Assembly: GCF_001043025.1 (NCBI RefSeq)
Contig: NZ_JYLD01000002.1
Location: 496,001 to 560,000 of the forward strand
Reading direction: 5' to 3'
Source: Pseudomonas helleri
GTDB lineage: Bacteria > Pseudomonadota > Gammaproteobacteria > Pseudomonadales > Pseudomonadaceae
DNA length: 64,000 nt
Shown here: positions 21,701 through 31,683 of the stretch, in pieces
Layout of the letters: each line of letters opens with the position of its first letter
Numbering within the stretch: the stretch's first letter is position 1
Position numbers and translations under genes: made by a program
Notes under the pieces: generated by a model
What the model was told of the DNA's origin: nothing
What the model saw: the letters and a program-made list of their open reading frames with translations, nothing else
The model's database searches: none

Positions 21701-22417
21701 TTACACCACGAGGGTCACGGCCAGCGGCAGAAAGACCGCCGTGCCTACGCCCATTAGACTCATTGCCAACGCCGCAAAAGCACCCGCCTCTTCGCCTTCG
21801 TGCAACGCCACTGAAGTGCCCACCGCATGGGCCGTCATGCCCAGCGCCATGCCACGGGCTTCAGGGCTGTGCACCTTGAGCAGGTTCAACAGGGGCGGGC
21901 CGAAAATAGCCCCGATCACCCCGGTAATCAACACAAACACCGCCGCCAGCGCCGCCACACCGCCAATCTGTTCGGCTACCAGCATGGCAATCGGCGAGGT
22001 CACGGATTTAGGCGCCAGGGTCATCAGCACCATGTGCTCGGCGCCAAACCACCACGCCAACAGCACCACCAACCCGGTTGCAAACACACCGCCTATGACC
22101 AGCGTAGTAAAAATAGGCCAGAACAGCTGGCGGATTCGCCGCAGGTTCAGGAACAGCGGCACCGCCAGCGCGACCGTGGCCGGGCCCAGCAAGATGGTGA
22201 GGATGTCGGTGCTTTTACGGTATTCGTCATAGGTCAGCCCGCAACTGACCAGCACCCCGATCACCAGCAGCATGCTGGCCAGCACCGGTTGCAGAAAGAT
22301 CCAGCGGGTTTTCTCGTACCCGGCGAGGACCAGTTGATAAGCCCCCAGGGTTATGCCGATGCCAAACAACGGGTGATGGATCACCGACTGCAAGGCACTC
22401 TGCCATTCAACACTCAT
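21701..22417 (-). CDS. LrgB/CidB family membrane protein
   Basis: Partner of the holin-like CidA/LrgA protein. These pairs affect murein hydrolase activity and cell lysis, or act as metabolite channels. About seven helices are visible, with LAPKSVTSPIAMLVAEQIGG and GMALGMTAHAVGTSVALHEGEEAGAFAALAM typical of LrgB. 238 residues. Its start overlaps the upstream gene by 4 bases (ATGA), so the pair is translationally coupled. Confidence 0.93.
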   Translation of the reverse strand: MSVEWQSALQSVIHHPLFGIGITLGAYQLVLAGYEKTRWIFLQPVLASMLLVIGVLVSCGLTYDEYRKSTDILTILLGPATVALAVPLFLNLRRIRQLFWPIFTTLVIGGVFATGLVVLLAWWFGAEHMVLMTLAPKSVTSPIAMLVAEQIGGVAALAAVFVLITGVIGAIFGPPLLNLLKVHSPEARGMALGMTAHAVGTSVALHEGEEAGAFAALAMSLMGVGTAVFLPLAVTLVV

Positions 22418-22776
22418 GGTCGCTCCTCACGGTTGGCGTGAGGCTTGAGCAAGCGCTGCATCAGCACGCCGACGAACGCCATGGAGATCAACAACGACAA
22501 CACCAGCGCCCCGGCAATGGCCCAAAAATCAGCGGCAATATCGGCGGCATAGACCATCACGCCCACCGCAGGCGGCACCAACAGTAAGGGCAAGTAACGC
22601 AAAAGACCTTTGGCCGCTTCGTTCAGGGGCTCGCTGACCTGGCCGCACACCAGCAAATACACCAGTAGCAGCAACAGACCGATAATCGGGCCGGGCAGTA
22701 CCGGAATGAACAAGTGGTTGAGGGCGGTGCCCAGCAATTGAAACAGCACCAGCCACGTCAGGCCGCGTAACAACAT
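22414..22776 (-). CDS. CidA/LrgA family holin-like protein
   Basis: A 120-residue protein with four predicted membrane segments. LLGTALNHLFIPVLPGPIIGLLLL and LRYLPLLLVPPAVGVM are the family signatures. A perfect TATAAT -10 (minus strand, 22809-22814) lies 33 bases upstream and CTGGAGAGATGAC gives a good ribosome site. Confidence 0.92.
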   Translation of the reverse strand: MLLRGLTWLVLFQLLGTALNHLFIPVLPGPIIGLLLLLVYLLVCGQVSEPLNEAAKGLLRYLPLLLVPPAVGVMVYAADIAADFWAIAGALVLSLLISMAFVGVLMQRLLKPHANREERP

Positions 22777-22962
22777 GTCATCTCTCCAGCGTTCTTTTTT
22801 CGCGCAGCATTATAAGCACGTCCCGACACAGCTCACCGAAGCGGATCACTTTCTGCTACCAGCTGTACTGAAAAACACAATATCTGCGCATGTTTCATCT
22901 GCCCCTATAGACAGCTTTTTTTGCTTCGGCATACTCGGCAGCCTAACTATCCGGATCCCGCT
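22777..22962. promoter_or_regulatory. Divergent promoter region cidA-like / C13 lipoprotein
   Basis: The minus strand carries TATAAT (22809-22814) before the CidA-like gene. On the plus strand TATAGA (22906-22911) may serve the C13-peptidase lipoprotein, but its -35 is poor. No clear operator palindrome is seen. Confidence 0.45.
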
Positions 22963-24645
22963 ATGCGCCCACTTGCCCCCCTTGCTTTGACCCTGCTATT
23001 GACGGCCTGCGGCGATGGCGAATCGCTATTGCCGCCTGACGCACGCCTGCCTGATGGCGGCCGTTACCGGGGCGAAGTGGTCAATGGGTTGCTGCAAGGC
23101 CAGGGCCGTATCGACTACCCAAACGGCAGTTGGTACGCAGGCCAGTTTAAAAATGGCCAATGGCACGGCCAGGGCGAGTGGCATGGCAGCAACGGCGAGG
23201 TCTATATCGGCCATTTCGAGCAAGGTTTGTTCAATGGTCAAGGCAGCCTGACCACCCACAACAGCAGCTATGTGGGGGGATTCAAGAACGGCCGTCGCGA
23301 AGGCGAAGGCACGCTCAAAGAAGGCAGCATGAGCTATCGCGGCGAGTTCCATGATGACGAGTTCTCCGGGCTCGGCCATCTGGAGCTGGACGACGGCAGC
23401 CAGTACGAAGGCCAGTTTGCCAACGGCAAGCCCAACGGCGAAGGCAAGCGCAGCGACTCAACCGGCAATGAATTCAGCGGGCACTTCGTCAACGGCCAGC
23501 TCGAAGGCAACGGTACGTTCAACAGCGCTGATGGCGACCAGTACGCCGGCGGGTTCAAAAATAACCAGTTAAATGGTAAAGGCCGCTATGAAAACGCCGA
23601 CGGCGACGTCTGGATTGGTGACTTCAAAGACGGCGCGCTGACCGGCAAAGGCGAGCTGATCGGTGTCGATGGCAGCCACTATCGCGGCCAGTTCAGCGAG
23701 TGGCGCTTCAATGGCCCCGGCCATTTGAGCATGACCGATGGCAGCACCTACATCGGCGACTTTGCCGCCGACACCTATCAGGGCAACGGCACGCTGACCG
23801 CCAGTGACGGCACGGTCGAAAGCGGTTTCTGGATCAATGGCCAGCGGGTTCGCGATGCCCAGGGCGGCCTGCTGCCAGATACCCTGGAACTGGGCCTGCT
23901 CAACCAGGGCCAATTGCTGAACCAGGCACTGCAAGCGGTCCCGGCCTCAACCCCGGCCATTGAGCTGTACAGCCTGGTGGTCGCGGGCGACGGCAAACAA
24001 AGCGTTTTCATGCGCGAAGCCGACTACGTGACGGACATGCTCGCCAGCCGTTTCGGCAGCCGCGGCCACATCACCCTGGTCAACCATCGCGACCATCTGA
24101 TGGACCGCCCCATGGCCACCCGTGAAAACCTGCACCGTGCCGCCAAAACCCTGGCCGAGCGCACCGGGCCCGAAGACCTGGTGTTTATCTACCTGACCAG
24201 CCACGGCACCCAGGACCATGAACTGGTACTCGACCAGCCGCGTCTGGAGCTGGCAGACCTGCCCGCCGATGAACTCGCCGCAGCGCTGGAGCCGCTGAAA
24301 AACCGCGACAAGGTCATTGTGATTTCATCGTGCTATTCGGGCGGCTTTATCCCCGCGCTCAAAGATGAAAGAACCCTGATCATGACCGCCTCGCGCACCG
24401 ACCGCGTGTCATTTGGCTGCTCCGAAGAAGCCGACTTCACTTACTTCGGCAACGCCTTGTTTGCCCAGGCGCTGAACCAGACCGATGACCTGCAAAAAGC
24501 CTTCAAGCTGGCTAAAGAGGCCATTGCTGAACGCGAACAAACTGACGGCTACGAGGCGTCCGAGCCGCAAATGTGGGCGCCAAAAGGCGTGCTGAATCAC
24601 TGGCAACGCCTGCGTCAGCAACAAGCCAAACGGGCTTTGCAATAA
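22963..24645 (+). CDS. MORN-repeat lipoprotein with C13 (legumain-like) peptidase domain
   Basis: Predicted lipoprotein (lipobox LLTAC in MRPLAPLALTLLLTACG) of 560 residues. About 11 MORN repeats of the YxGxFxNGxxxGxGxL type fill residues 30-290 and resemble a flat beta-sheet scaffold. The C-terminal half is a caspase-fold C13 peptidase: the His lies in FIYLTSHGTQ and the nucleophile Cys in VIVISSCYSGGF, with RTDRVSFGCSEEADFTYFGNALF after it. C13 relatives are legumain and GPI transamidase. The bacterial role is unknown; a surface or periplasmic processing or transpeptidase function is inferred. The start is chosen for the lipoprotein signal; a longer frame begins at 22921. Confidence 0.87.
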   Translation: MRPLAPLALTLLLTACGDGESLLPPDARLPDGGRYRGEVVNGLLQGQGRIDYPNGSWYAGQFKNGQWHGQGEWHGSNGEVYIGHFEQGLFNGQGSLTTHNSSYVGGFKNGRREGEGTLKEGSMSYRGEFHDDEFSGLGHLELDDGSQYEGQFANGKPNGEGKRSDSTGNEFSGHFVNGQLEGNGTFNSADGDQYAGGFKNNQLNGKGRYENADGDVWIGDFKDGALTGKGELIGVDGSHYRGQFSEWRFNGPGHLSMTDGSTYIGDFAADTYQGNGTLTASDGTVESGFWINGQRVRDAQGGLLPDTLELGLLNQGQLLNQALQAVPASTPAIELYSLVVAGDGKQSVFMREADYVTDMLASRFGSRGHITLVNHRDHLMDRPMATRENLHRAAKTLAERTGPEDLVFIYLTSHGTQDHELVLDQPRLELADLPADELAAALEPLKNRDKVIVISSCYSGGFIPALKDERTLIMTASRTDRVSFGCSEEADFTYFGNALFAQALNQTDDLQKAFKLAKEAIAEREQTDGYEASEPQMWAPKGVLNHWQRLRQQQAKRALQ

Positions 24646-24706
24646 ATCAGTTGAACAGCAAGCCCTCAAAGAAGGACTAAGCTGAATGTATCAAGGGAGA
24701 ACTCGC

Positions 24707-25348
24707 ATGTACTTGACGCCTCAGCACATTCTGCTCGCAGGAGCCACCGGCCTGACCGGCGAGCTTCTGCTCGACCGACTGCTCAACGAACCTACCATCA
24801 AGCGCGTACTGGCCCCCTCGCGCAAACCATTGGCGGCTCACCCGCATCTGGAAAACCCCGTGGGTGACCCGGCCGTATTCTTGCCGCAACTGAGCGGCCC
24901 GGTAGAGGTAGCCTTCTGCTGCCTGGGCACCACCATCAAACAGGCAGGCTCAGAAGAAGCATTCCGCGCCGTGGATCACGACATGGTCGTGGCCTTTGCC
25001 AAACGCGCCCTGGAAATGGGGGCAAAACACCTGATCGTCATCAGCGCGATCGGCGCCGATCCAAAATCCTCAGTGTTCTACAACCGGGTCAAAGGTGAGA
25101 TGGAGCAATCGTTGCGCGCTCAAAATTGGCCGCAATTGACCATCGCCCGCCCATCATTACTGATTGGCGAGCGCCAGGAAGAACGCCCCGTAGAAAAAAT
25201 TGCCGGCACCCTGTCCAAGCTGATTCCAGGCAAGTACCACGGCATCGAAGCCTGCGAACTGGCCCGGGCCTTGTGGCGTTTAGCGCTGGAAGAGCAAAAA
25301 GGTGTGCGGGTGGTCGAGTCGGATGAGCTGCGCAAGCTGGGTAAATAA
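24707..25348 (+). CDS. NAD(P)-binding oxidoreductase (HTATIP2/YbjT-like SDR)
   Basis: Atypical short-chain dehydrogenase with an N-terminal [11 protein letters not shown] nucleotide-binding loop, [26 protein letters not shown] (YxxxK-like) and [12 protein letters not shown]. 213 residues. The ATG at 24707 follows CAAGGGAGAA. Substrate unknown. It sits head-to-tail after the C13 lipoprotein with a 61-base gap. Confidence 0.83.
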   Translation: MYLTPQHILLAGATGLTGELLLDRLLNEPTIKRVLAPSRKPLAAHPHLENPVGDPAVFLPQLSGPVEVAFCCLGTTIKQAGSEEAFRAVDHDMVVAFAKRALEMGAKHLIVISAIGADPKSSVFYNRVKGEMEQSLRAQNWPQLTIARPSLLIGERQEERPVEKIAGTLSKLIPGKYHGIEACELARALWRLALEEQKGVRVVESDELRKLGK

Positions 25349-25378
25349 CCGGCGGCAGTTACTAATGCGGCGCCTGAG

Positions 25379-25397
25379 CCGGGCAATAAAAGCCCGG
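25379..25397. terminator. Bidirectional hairpin between convergent genes
   Basis: CCGGGC / GCCCGG with an A/T-rich loop (AATAAAA) between an SDR gene on plus and a lipoprotein gene on minus. There is no long T-run. Confidence 0.4.
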
Positions 25398-25399
25398 TA

Positions 25400-25687
25400 T
25401 CAAAGGCCGCCGCTGGCTTGAAACCCGACACCCAGCACAGTCAGCACTGACAACGGCAGCAACACCGTGTCCAGCAATGCACTAGCCGGCAAATCCAGCC
25501 CCGGATAGCGCGGCGCCTGAGCGCCAAAACGATCCTGCGCACAACACCCGCCTTGCAGTGCGTACCAGTCCAGCCGCGTACCGGAATAGACAATCGGCGC
25601 CCCCGGCTTGGCAGCGTCCAGCGTACGAACGCTGGCGCAGCCGCCGATCTGGATCAGCACCCATAGGGCCAGCAGAGCCTTAGTCAT
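25400..25687 (-). CDS. YceK/YidQ family small lipoprotein
   Basis: A 95-residue lipoprotein with signal WVLIQIGGC and the family core [23 protein letters not shown] and [12 protein letters not shown]. Outer-membrane location is likely; the role is unknown. It overlaps the end of ubiX by 8 bases, which supports co-transcription. Confidence 0.85.
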   Translation of the reverse strand: MTKALLALWVLIQIGGCASVRTLDAAKPGAPIVYSGTRLDWYALQGGCCAQDRFGAQAPRYPGLDLPASALLDTVLLPLSVLTVLGVGFQASGGL

Positions 25688-26309
25688 TACTGCCCAGATG
25701 GTGCTCGCCCCAACGCGGGAGCATGTCTTGCGGGATGTTCAGCAGATTCAGAATGCGCGCGACCATGAAGTCCACCAGGTCATCAATGGTCTGCGGCTGG
25801 TGATAGAAGCCAGGGGATGCGGGCAATATCACGGCCCCCATGTTCGACAGCTTGAGCATATTTTCCAGGTGGATACTGGAATACGGCGCCTCACGCGGCA
25901 CCAGAATCAATTGGCGACGCTCTTTAAGTGTCACGTCCGCGGCCCGCTCAATCAGGTTGTTGCAAGCGCCTGTGGCAATTGCTGACAACGTACCCGTCGA
26001 ACACGGCACCACCACCATCGCAGCCGGTGCTCCAGACCCCGACGCCACGGGCGACATCCAGTCTTCCTTGCCGTAAACGCGAATCTGCCCTGCGGCAGCG
26101 CCCGTGTATTCGGTCAGAAAGGTCTGCATGGCTTGTGGCTTGGGTGGCAAGTTAACGTCGGTTTCAGTCGCCATCACCAATTGCGCGGCCTTGGAGATCA
26201 AAAAATGCACCTCGCGATCTTCGCGTACCAGGCAGTCGAGCAGCCGCAACGCGTAGGGCATGCCCGACGCGCCGGTCACGGCCAGGGTAATGCGCTCCGG
26301 GCCGCTCAT
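25680..26309 (-). CDS. ubiX: Flavin prenyltransferase UbiX
   Basis: Makes prenylated FMN, the cofactor of the UbiD decarboxylase in ubiquinone synthesis. The flavin-binding loop [19 protein letters not shown] starts the protein, followed by ISKAAQLVM and [32 protein letters not shown]. 209 residues. Its ATG overlaps the mpl stop (ATGA). The mpl-ubiX order matches P. aeruginosa PA4020-PA4019. Confidence 0.96.
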   Translation of the reverse strand: MSGPERITLAVTGASGMPYALRLLDCLVREDREVHFLISKAAQLVMATETDVNLPPKPQAMQTFLTEYTGAAAGQIRVYGKEDWMSPVASGSGAPAAMVVVPCSTGTLSAIATGACNNLIERAADVTLKERRQLILVPREAPYSSIHLENMLKLSNMGAVILPASPGFYHQPQTIDDLVDFMVARILNLLNIPQDMLPRWGEHHLGSND

Positions 26310-27655
26310 TGCAGCGCTTCCGCCAGCTTGCCATGCAGGCCGCCGAAGCCGCCGTTGCTCATGATCACCACGTGGGTGCCCGGCTTGGCCTGGGCTTTCA
26401 CATCGGCAATGATCGCTTCCAGCGAATCACACACCCGCGTCGGCACCGAGCTTGAAGCCACGGTTGCGGCCAGGTCCCAACCGAGGTTAGGCGGCGCATA
26501 CCAGACCACGTGATCGGCCTGGGTCACGCTGCCGGGCAAGCCGTCACGGTGGGCACCGAGCTTCATGGAGTTGGAGCGCGGCTCAATCACGGCGATCAAC
26601 GGCGCATCGCCGATGCGTTTACGCAGGCCGTCCAGCGTAGTGGCAATCGCCGTCGGGTGGTGCGCAAAGTCGTCATAAATAGTGATGCCCTGCACCTCAG
26701 CGACTTTTTCCATACGGCGCTTCACGCTTTTAAAGGCGCTCAAACCGTCGATCGCCAAACTCGGTACCACGCCCACATGGCGCGCGGCGGCCAGGGTTGC
26801 CAGGGCGTTGGCGACGTTGTGCTGGCCGGTCATGTCCCATTCAACGATGCCTTGGGCAACGCCTTCAAACAGCACCTCAAAGCGCGAGCCGTCTTCGCTC
26901 AGCAATTTGGCTTGCCATTGACCGCCTTCGCCGGTGGTTTGCACCGGCGTCCAGCAGCCCATCTCGATCACTCGCTGCAAGGCAGGCTCGGTGGTCGGAT
27001 GAATCACCAGGCCTTCACCGGGGATGGTGCGCACCAAGTGGTGGAATTGACGCTCAATCGCTGGCAAGTCCGGGAAGATGTCAGCGTGATCGAACTCAAG
27101 GTTATTGAGGATCGCGGTGCGCGGGCGGTAGTGAACAAATTTTGAGCGCTTGTCGAAGAATGCGCTGTCGTATTCATCGGCCTCCACCACGAAAAACGGC
27201 GTATCGCCCAGACGGGCCGACACGGCAAAGTTCTGCGGCACCCCGCCGATCAAGAAGCCCGGCGCCATGCCCGCGTGCTCAAGCACCCAGGCCAACATGC
27301 TGCTGGTGGTGGTTTTGCCGTGCGTACCGGCAACGGCCAGTACCCAGCGCCCTTGCAGCACGTGATCGGCCAGCCATTGTGGGCCAGACACATACGGCAG
27401 GCCTTTATTGAGTACGTACTCAACCGCCGGGTTGCCCCGTGACAGCGCGTTGCCGATAACCACCAGATCCGGCGCCGGATCGAGCTGTTGCGGGTCGTAG
27501 CCTTGAGTCAATTCAATGCCTTGAGCTTGCAGCTGGGTGCTCATCGGCGGATAGACGTTAGCGTCGGAACCGGTAACGTGATGGCCCAGTTCTTTGGCTA
27601 ATACCGCCAGCGAACCCATGAAAGTGCCGCAAATACCAAGAATATGAATGTGCAT
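26306..27655 (-). CDS. mpl: UDP-MurNAc:L-alanyl-gamma-D-glutamyl-meso-DAP ligase
   Basis: Murein recycling ligase that attaches the recovered tripeptide to UDP-MurNAc. Mur-ligase motifs: N-terminal [22 protein letters not shown] loop [34 protein letters not shown], and [12 protein letters not shown]. 449 residues, typical. It shares the recycling pathway with the LD-carboxypeptidase near 6.5 kb. Confidence 0.97.
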   Translation of the reverse strand: MHIHILGICGTFMGSLAVLAKELGHHVTGSDANVYPPMSTQLQAQGIELTQGYDPQQLDPAPDLVVIGNALSRGNPAVEYVLNKGLPYVSGPQWLADHVLQGRWVLAVAGTHGKTTTSSMLAWVLEHAGMAPGFLIGGVPQNFAVSARLGDTPFFVVEADEYDSAFFDKRSKFVHYRPRTAILNNLEFDHADIFPDLPAIERQFHHLVRTIPGEGLVIHPTTEPALQRVIEMGCWTPVQTTGEGGQWQAKLLSEDGSRFEVLFEGVAQGIVEWDMTGQHNVANALATLAAARHVGVVPSLAIDGLSAFKSVKRRMEKVAEVQGITIYDDFAHHPTAIATTLDGLRKRIGDAPLIAVIEPRSNSMKLGAHRDGLPGSVTQADHVVWYAPPNLGWDLAATVASSSVPTRVCDSLEAIIADVKAQAKPGTHVVIMSNGGFGGLHGKLAEALQ

Positions 27656-27748
27656 AGTCGACCTCGTAAATCATCGGCGAAGGGTAGCGTAGGGGGCTGT
27701 TTTTCGCACCTGATGATTCTCGTTGAGGGCTAAACACGACGCGCAACC

Positions 27749-27852
27749 TTGTAGCCGCTGTCGAGGCACGAAGGCTGCGATGGGTTGCACAGCAGCCCCA
27801 AACGGCGGTCCTGCGGCCCGCATCGCAGCCTCGTGCCTCGACAGCGACTACA
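27749..27852. repeat. Long inverted repeat between mpl and eatR
   Basis: Arms TTGTAGCCGCTGTCGAGGCA... (27749-27782) and the reverse complement ending TGCCTCGACAGCGACTACA (27821-27852) are near-perfect over about 32 bases with a 38-base centre. This is a second palindromic family, distinct from the TGTAGGAGCGAG family. It ends at the eatR stop codon. Confidence 0.75.
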
Positions 27853-29737
27853 GGTTTCTCTCTATCCCATGCCGGCGCAGCTTTCTATAGAGCGTATTGC
27901 GGCTGACACCCAACTGCGCGGCGGTTTGGGTCATGTGCCAGCGCTGTTGTTCCAGCGCGGCCAGTAAGGCGAGTTTTTCGGCGTCTTCCAGCGGGTTGTC
28001 AGAGCAAGGTGGCAGCGGTTTAAGCGGCACCTGACGAATCGCCACGGGCAAGTCGCCAAACTCGATAACCTCGCCTTCACACAATGCCGCCAAGGTGCGC
28101 AGCACATTGCGCAGTTGGCGCACGTTGCCCGGCCATTGAAAGTGCAGCAACGCCTGACGCGCCGTCGGGCTAATCGTCAGCCGCTGCCCGCCCGCTTCCT
28201 GGGCCAGCAAAAAGTCCAGTAACTGCGATTTGTCGGTGCGCTCGCGCAACGCCGGCAAGGCTACTTCCAGGCCATTGAGACGGTAGTACAAGTCTTCGCG
28301 AAAGCTGCCGTCGGCCACACGCTCCAATAAGTTGCGGTGGGTCGCGCTGACAATGCGCACATCCACCGTCTGCGGCTCGCCGCCAATCGGTACCACCACG
28401 CGGTCCTCCAGCACCCTTAACAGACGGGTTTGCAGCACCAGCGGCATGTCGCCTATTTCGTCCAGAAACAATGTTCCGCCATCGGCCTGCTGCAACTTGC
28501 CCTGCATGCCTTCTTTGCGTGCCCCGGTAAAGCTGCCACCGCGATAACCAAACAGCTCGCTTTCGATCAAGCTCTCGGGGATCGACGCGCAGTTCAGCGC
28601 CACAAACGGCTTGCTGGCCCGCAGGCTGGCCTGGTGCACGGCCTTGGCAAAGGCCTCTTTGCCTGTGCCGGTTTCGCCGTTGATCAACAACGGCACGTCA
28701 CGCTCAAACACCCGCAGTGCCCGGCGAAAATCACTTTGCAGGGCTTCATCACCCAGGCAAATCCCGCCCGGCGACACCCTCACCGGCGCAGGCGCCACCA
28801 ACACCGGTATTGCGCGAGGCTGGCCACGCAGGGCGGCAAACAAGAGGCGACCATCGCGGCTGCGCAGCGGCCAACTGGTCGTGGCCTGCACACTGGCGCG
28901 GGCAAACAGCTCATCAGCGCTGCAATCGAAAATGCTGTCCACCGCTTGCCCGAGCAAACCGCTGCGGGTCTGCCCCAACAAATTCAGGCCACTTTGATTG
29001 ACGCCACAGATCACACCATCGCCGTCAAACGCCAGCATGCCTTCACTGAACAGGCCCACCGATTCGGCCTGTAAATGAAAGCGCAGCAACCACTGGTGTT
29101 CGTATTGGCGCAGGAAGTAACTGCTTTCGATGGTCTTGGCCGAGAGGTTCACCAGCGCCATGGTGTGGAACTGGCTCTGGCGCGAGGCTTCATGACGCGC
29201 CGAAGACACGTCCAGCACCGCCAGCAGTTCACCATGAGGGTCAAATACCGGGCTGGCCGAACACGTCAGGCCGGTATGACGACCACGAAAATGCTCGTCC
29301 TGATAAATGCTCAGGGCCTGGCGCTCTACCAGGCAGGTGCCGATGCCGTTGGTGCCTTCACGGGCTTCACTCCAGTCGGCCCCCAGCCACAAACCTGCAT
29401 GCTCGAAGACTTTGCGCTCCGTGGGCGCGGTGATGCAGTTGAGGATGACCCCGCGGGCATCGGTCAACAGCACCGCATGGCCAGCGCCCGATAACTGCTG
29501 ATGCAGGCTGTTCATTTCGTGCCCGGCGATTTGCAGCACCTGCTGCAGACGCTCGCGGCCCTCAAGGATGCGGCTGTGTTCCAGCACCGTCGGGGCGATG
29601 TTTTGCGCGGGATCGAGGTGGTAGTCCTCCAGGCAACGCTGCCAGGAGCGAATGATAGAAGGGTCACACCCTTGGGGGCGGCCCTGAATGACATTGATGA
29701 CTTGTCGGGCGTGCCGATTTAAATCGGTACTGTGCAT
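27848..29737 (-). CDS. eatR: Sigma-54 activator of ethanolamine catabolism EatR
   Basis: 629-residue AcoR-type enhancer-binding protein. It has an N-terminal GAF-like sensing region (about 60-290), a AAA+ domain with Walker [11 protein letters not shown], a GSFTGA loop in place of the canonical GAFTGA, Walker [14 protein letters not shown], and a C-terminal Fis-type helix-turn-helix (MTQTAAQLGVSRNTLYRKLR). It is divergent from exaC and upstream of eat-eutBC, the arrangement of P. aeruginosa PA4021 (EatR), the RpoN-dependent activator of ethanolamine use. The ATG at 29737 follows GGAG; the longer frame to 29911 would cover the regulatory region and is rejected. Confidence 0.9.
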   Translation of the reverse strand: MHSTDLNRHARQVINVIQGRPQGCDPSIIRSWQRCLEDYHLDPAQNIAPTVLEHSRILEGRERLQQVLQIAGHEMNSLHQQLSGAGHAVLLTDARGVILNCITAPTERKVFEHAGLWLGADWSEAREGTNGIGTCLVERQALSIYQDEHFRGRHTGLTCSASPVFDPHGELLAVLDVSSARHEASRQSQFHTMALVNLSAKTIESSYFLRQYEHQWLLRFHLQAESVGLFSEGMLAFDGDGVICGVNQSGLNLLGQTRSGLLGQAVDSIFDCSADELFARASVQATTSWPLRSRDGRLLFAALRGQPRAIPVLVAPAPVRVSPGGICLGDEALQSDFRRALRVFERDVPLLINGETGTGKEAFAKAVHQASLRASKPFVALNCASIPESLIESELFGYRGGSFTGARKEGMQGKLQQADGGTLFLDEIGDMPLVLQTRLLRVLEDRVVVPIGGEPQTVDVRIVSATHRNLLERVADGSFREDLYYRLNGLEVALPALRERTDKSQLLDFLLAQEAGGQRLTISPTARQALLHFQWPGNVRQLRNVLRTLAALCEGEVIEFGDLPVAIRQVPLKPLPPCSDNPLEDAEKLALLAALEQQRWHMTQTAAQLGVSRNTLYRKLRRHGIERNL

Positions 29738-29883
29738 TTTTATTGTTCTCCGCTCTGTCACGACGACCCCACCGCGCAAAAAAACCAGCCTTGTGCGACG
29801 CATGGGACTCAGTCCAAACCGAACAGCCAGCATCCTCTTGCGCTCGATGCATTGCAATCTCGAACTGACCCGTCGGTCACTTG

Positions 29884-29903
29884 TTGTGCCATTTTTGACA
29901 CAA
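29884..29903. promoter_or_regulatory. Putative EatR binding site
   Basis: TTGTGCCATTTTTGACACAA is an inverted repeat with 8-base arms and one mismatch. It is centred about 130 bases upstream of the predicted exaC start site, a usual distance for a sigma-54 enhancer. Assignment to EatR is inference from position. Confidence 0.6.
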
Positions 29904-29998
29904 CCTGTCACTCACGCTGTACCAGCCTTGTCACACTCGCCCTGCTTCAGCCCACCCCTGAAAACCTGCAAGCCCCGGCTTACAAGGGCTTGCGCTAT

Positions 29999-30015
29999 TT
30001 GGCCCAGCCTTTGCT
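29999..30015 (+). promoter_or_regulatory. Sigma-54 promoter of exaC
   Basis: TGGCCC-AGCCT-TTGC has the conserved GG/GC doublets with exact -24/-12 spacing. Transcription would start near 30026, about 53 bases before the exaC ATG. Confidence 0.75.
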
Positions 30016-30078
30016 CCGGTATGGGGCAGCGCCACAGCGCGTCCTCCCATAAGCACAATAAAGCCAAGGAGACACTCC

Positions 30079-31599
30079 ATGCGTTACGCACAACCCGGTA
30101 CTGAAGGCTCGGTCATCACATTCAAGGGCCGCTACGGTAACTACATCGGCGGCGAATTCGTGGCACCGGTCAAAGGCCAGTACTTCACCAACACCTCGCC
30201 GGTTAACGGCAAGCCCATCGCTGAATTCCCCCGTTCCACTGCCGAAGACATCGAAAAAGCCCTGGATGCCGCCCACGCCGCAGCCGATGCCTGGGGCGCG
30301 ACTTCCGTGCAGGCGCGCTCGCTGGTGCTGCTGAAAATCGCTGACCGCATTGAGCAAAACCTCGAACTGCTGGCCGTGACTGAAACTTGGGACAACGGCA
30401 AAGCCGTGCGTGAAACCCTGAACGCCGACGTGCCGCTGGCGGCCGACCACTTCCGCTACTACGCCGGGTGCATTCGTGCACAAGAAGGCAGCGCGGCAGA
30501 GATTGATGGCAACACCGTGGCTTATCACATCCACGAGCCGCTGGGCGTGGTCGGGCAGATCATTCCGTGGAACTTCCCGTTGCTGATGGCCGCCTGGAAA
30601 CTCGCCCCGGCATTGGCCGCCGGTAACTGCATCGTGCTCAAACCGGCCGAGCAAACCCCGCTGAGCATCACCGTGCTGATGGAGCTGATCGGCGACCTAC
30701 TGCCACCGGGCGTGCTTAACGTGGTGCAAGGTTTCGGCAAGGAAGCAGGCGAAGCGCTGGCCACCAGCAAACGTATCGCCAAAATCGCCTTCACCGGCTC
30801 GACACCGGTGGGCTCGCACATCATGAAATGCGCGGCAGAAAACATCATTCCGTCGACCGTCGAACTGGGCGGCAAATCGCCGAACATCTTCTTCGCCGAC
30901 ATCATGCAGGCCGAGCCGACCTTTATTGAGAAAGCCGCAGAAGGCCTGGTGCTGGCGTTCTTCAACCAGGGCGAAGTGTGCACCTGCCCGTCACGTGCAC
31001 TGATTCAAGAGTCGATCTACGACGACTTCATGAAAGTAGTGATGAAGAAAGTCGAGTCGATCAAACGTGGCGACCCGCTGGACACCGACACCATGGTCGG
31101 CGCCCAGGCGTCCGAGCAGCAATTCGACAAGATCCTGTCCTACCTTGAAATCGCCAAAAACGAAGGTGCAGAACTGCTGACCGGCGGCCAGGTGGCCAAG
31201 CTCGAAGGCGATCTGTCGACCGGTTATTACATCCAGCCGACCCTGCTCAAGGGCACCAACAAAATGCGCGTGTTCCAGGAAGAAATCTTTGGCCCGGTGG
31301 TCAGCATCACCACCTTCAAGGATGAAGCCGAAGCATTGGCGATTGCCAACGACACCGAGTTTGGCCTGGGCGCCGGCTTGTGGACCCGCGACATCAACCG
31401 CGCCTACCGCGTGGGCCGTGCGATCAAAGCGGGCCGCGTGTGGACCAACTGCTATCACCTGTACCCGGCGCACGCCGCGTTCGGTGGCTACAAAAAGTCC
31501 GGTGTTGGCCGTGAAACCCACAAAATGATGCTCGACCATTATCAGCAGACCAAAAACCTGCTGGTGAGCTACGACATCAACCCGCTGGGCTTCTTCTAA
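30079..31599 (+). CDS. exaC: NAD-dependent aldehyde dehydrogenase ExaC (acetaldehyde)
   Basis: Oxidises acetaldehyde, the product of ethanolamine ammonia-lyase, to acetate. Aldehyde dehydrogenase motifs: [32 protein letters not shown] region, the general-base Glu in [10 protein letters not shown], and the catalytic Cys301 in [12 protein letters not shown]. The family of acetaldehyde/hydrazone ALDHs (AcoD/ExaC/HdhA, 506 residues) fits best. AAGGAGAC gives a strong ribosome site. A sigma-54 promoter lies upstream. Confidence 0.94.
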   Translation: MRYAQPGTEGSVITFKGRYGNYIGGEFVAPVKGQYFTNTSPVNGKPIAEFPRSTAEDIEKALDAAHAAADAWGATSVQARSLVLLKIADRIEQNLELLAVTETWDNGKAVRETLNADVPLAADHFRYYAGCIRAQEGSAAEIDGNTVAYHIHEPLGVVGQIIPWNFPLLMAAWKLAPALAAGNCIVLKPAEQTPLSITVLMELIGDLLPPGVLNVVQGFGKEAGEALATSKRIAKIAFTGSTPVGSHIMKCAAENIIPSTVELGGKSPNIFFADIMQAEPTFIEKAAEGLVLAFFNQGEVCTCPSRALIQESIYDDFMKVVMKKVESIKRGDPLDTDTMVGAQASEQQFDKILSYLEIAKNEGAELLTGGQVAKLEGDLSTGYYIQPTLLKGTNKMRVFQEEIFGPVVSITTFKDEAEALAIANDTEFGLGAGLWTRDINRAYRVGRAIKAGRVWTNCYHLYPAHAAFGGYKKSGVGRETHKMMLDHYQQTKNLLVSYDINPLGFF

Positions 31600-31611
31600 C
31601 CGCCCTACCAC

Positions 31612-31674
31612 TTTGTGGGAGCGGGCTTGCCTCGCGATCTTTTAAAAGATCGCGAGGCAAGCTCGCTCCTACAA
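31612..31674. repeat. REP-like inverted pair after exaC
   Basis: Near-perfect 28-bp inverted repeat with units of the GGAGCGAGCTTGCCTCGCGA family (left arm has GGGAGCGGG). It lies 13 bases after the exaC stop and only 10 bases before the eat promoter. Confidence 0.75.
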
Positions 31675-31683
31675 ACGGGCCTG

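Larger units (their letters stand above)
29738..30078. promoter_or_regulatory. eatR-exaC divergent regulatory region
   Basis: 341 bases with no gene. It holds a 20-bp palindrome (29884-29903), extra TTGTCACA-type half-sites around 29927-29934, and a sigma-54 promoter for exaC (29999-30015). Confidence 0.6.

Noticed and set aside
29738-29911. N-terminal extension of EatR to 29911
   Set aside because: It would cover the palindrome and lacks family similarity; the ATG at 29737 has GGAG in front.
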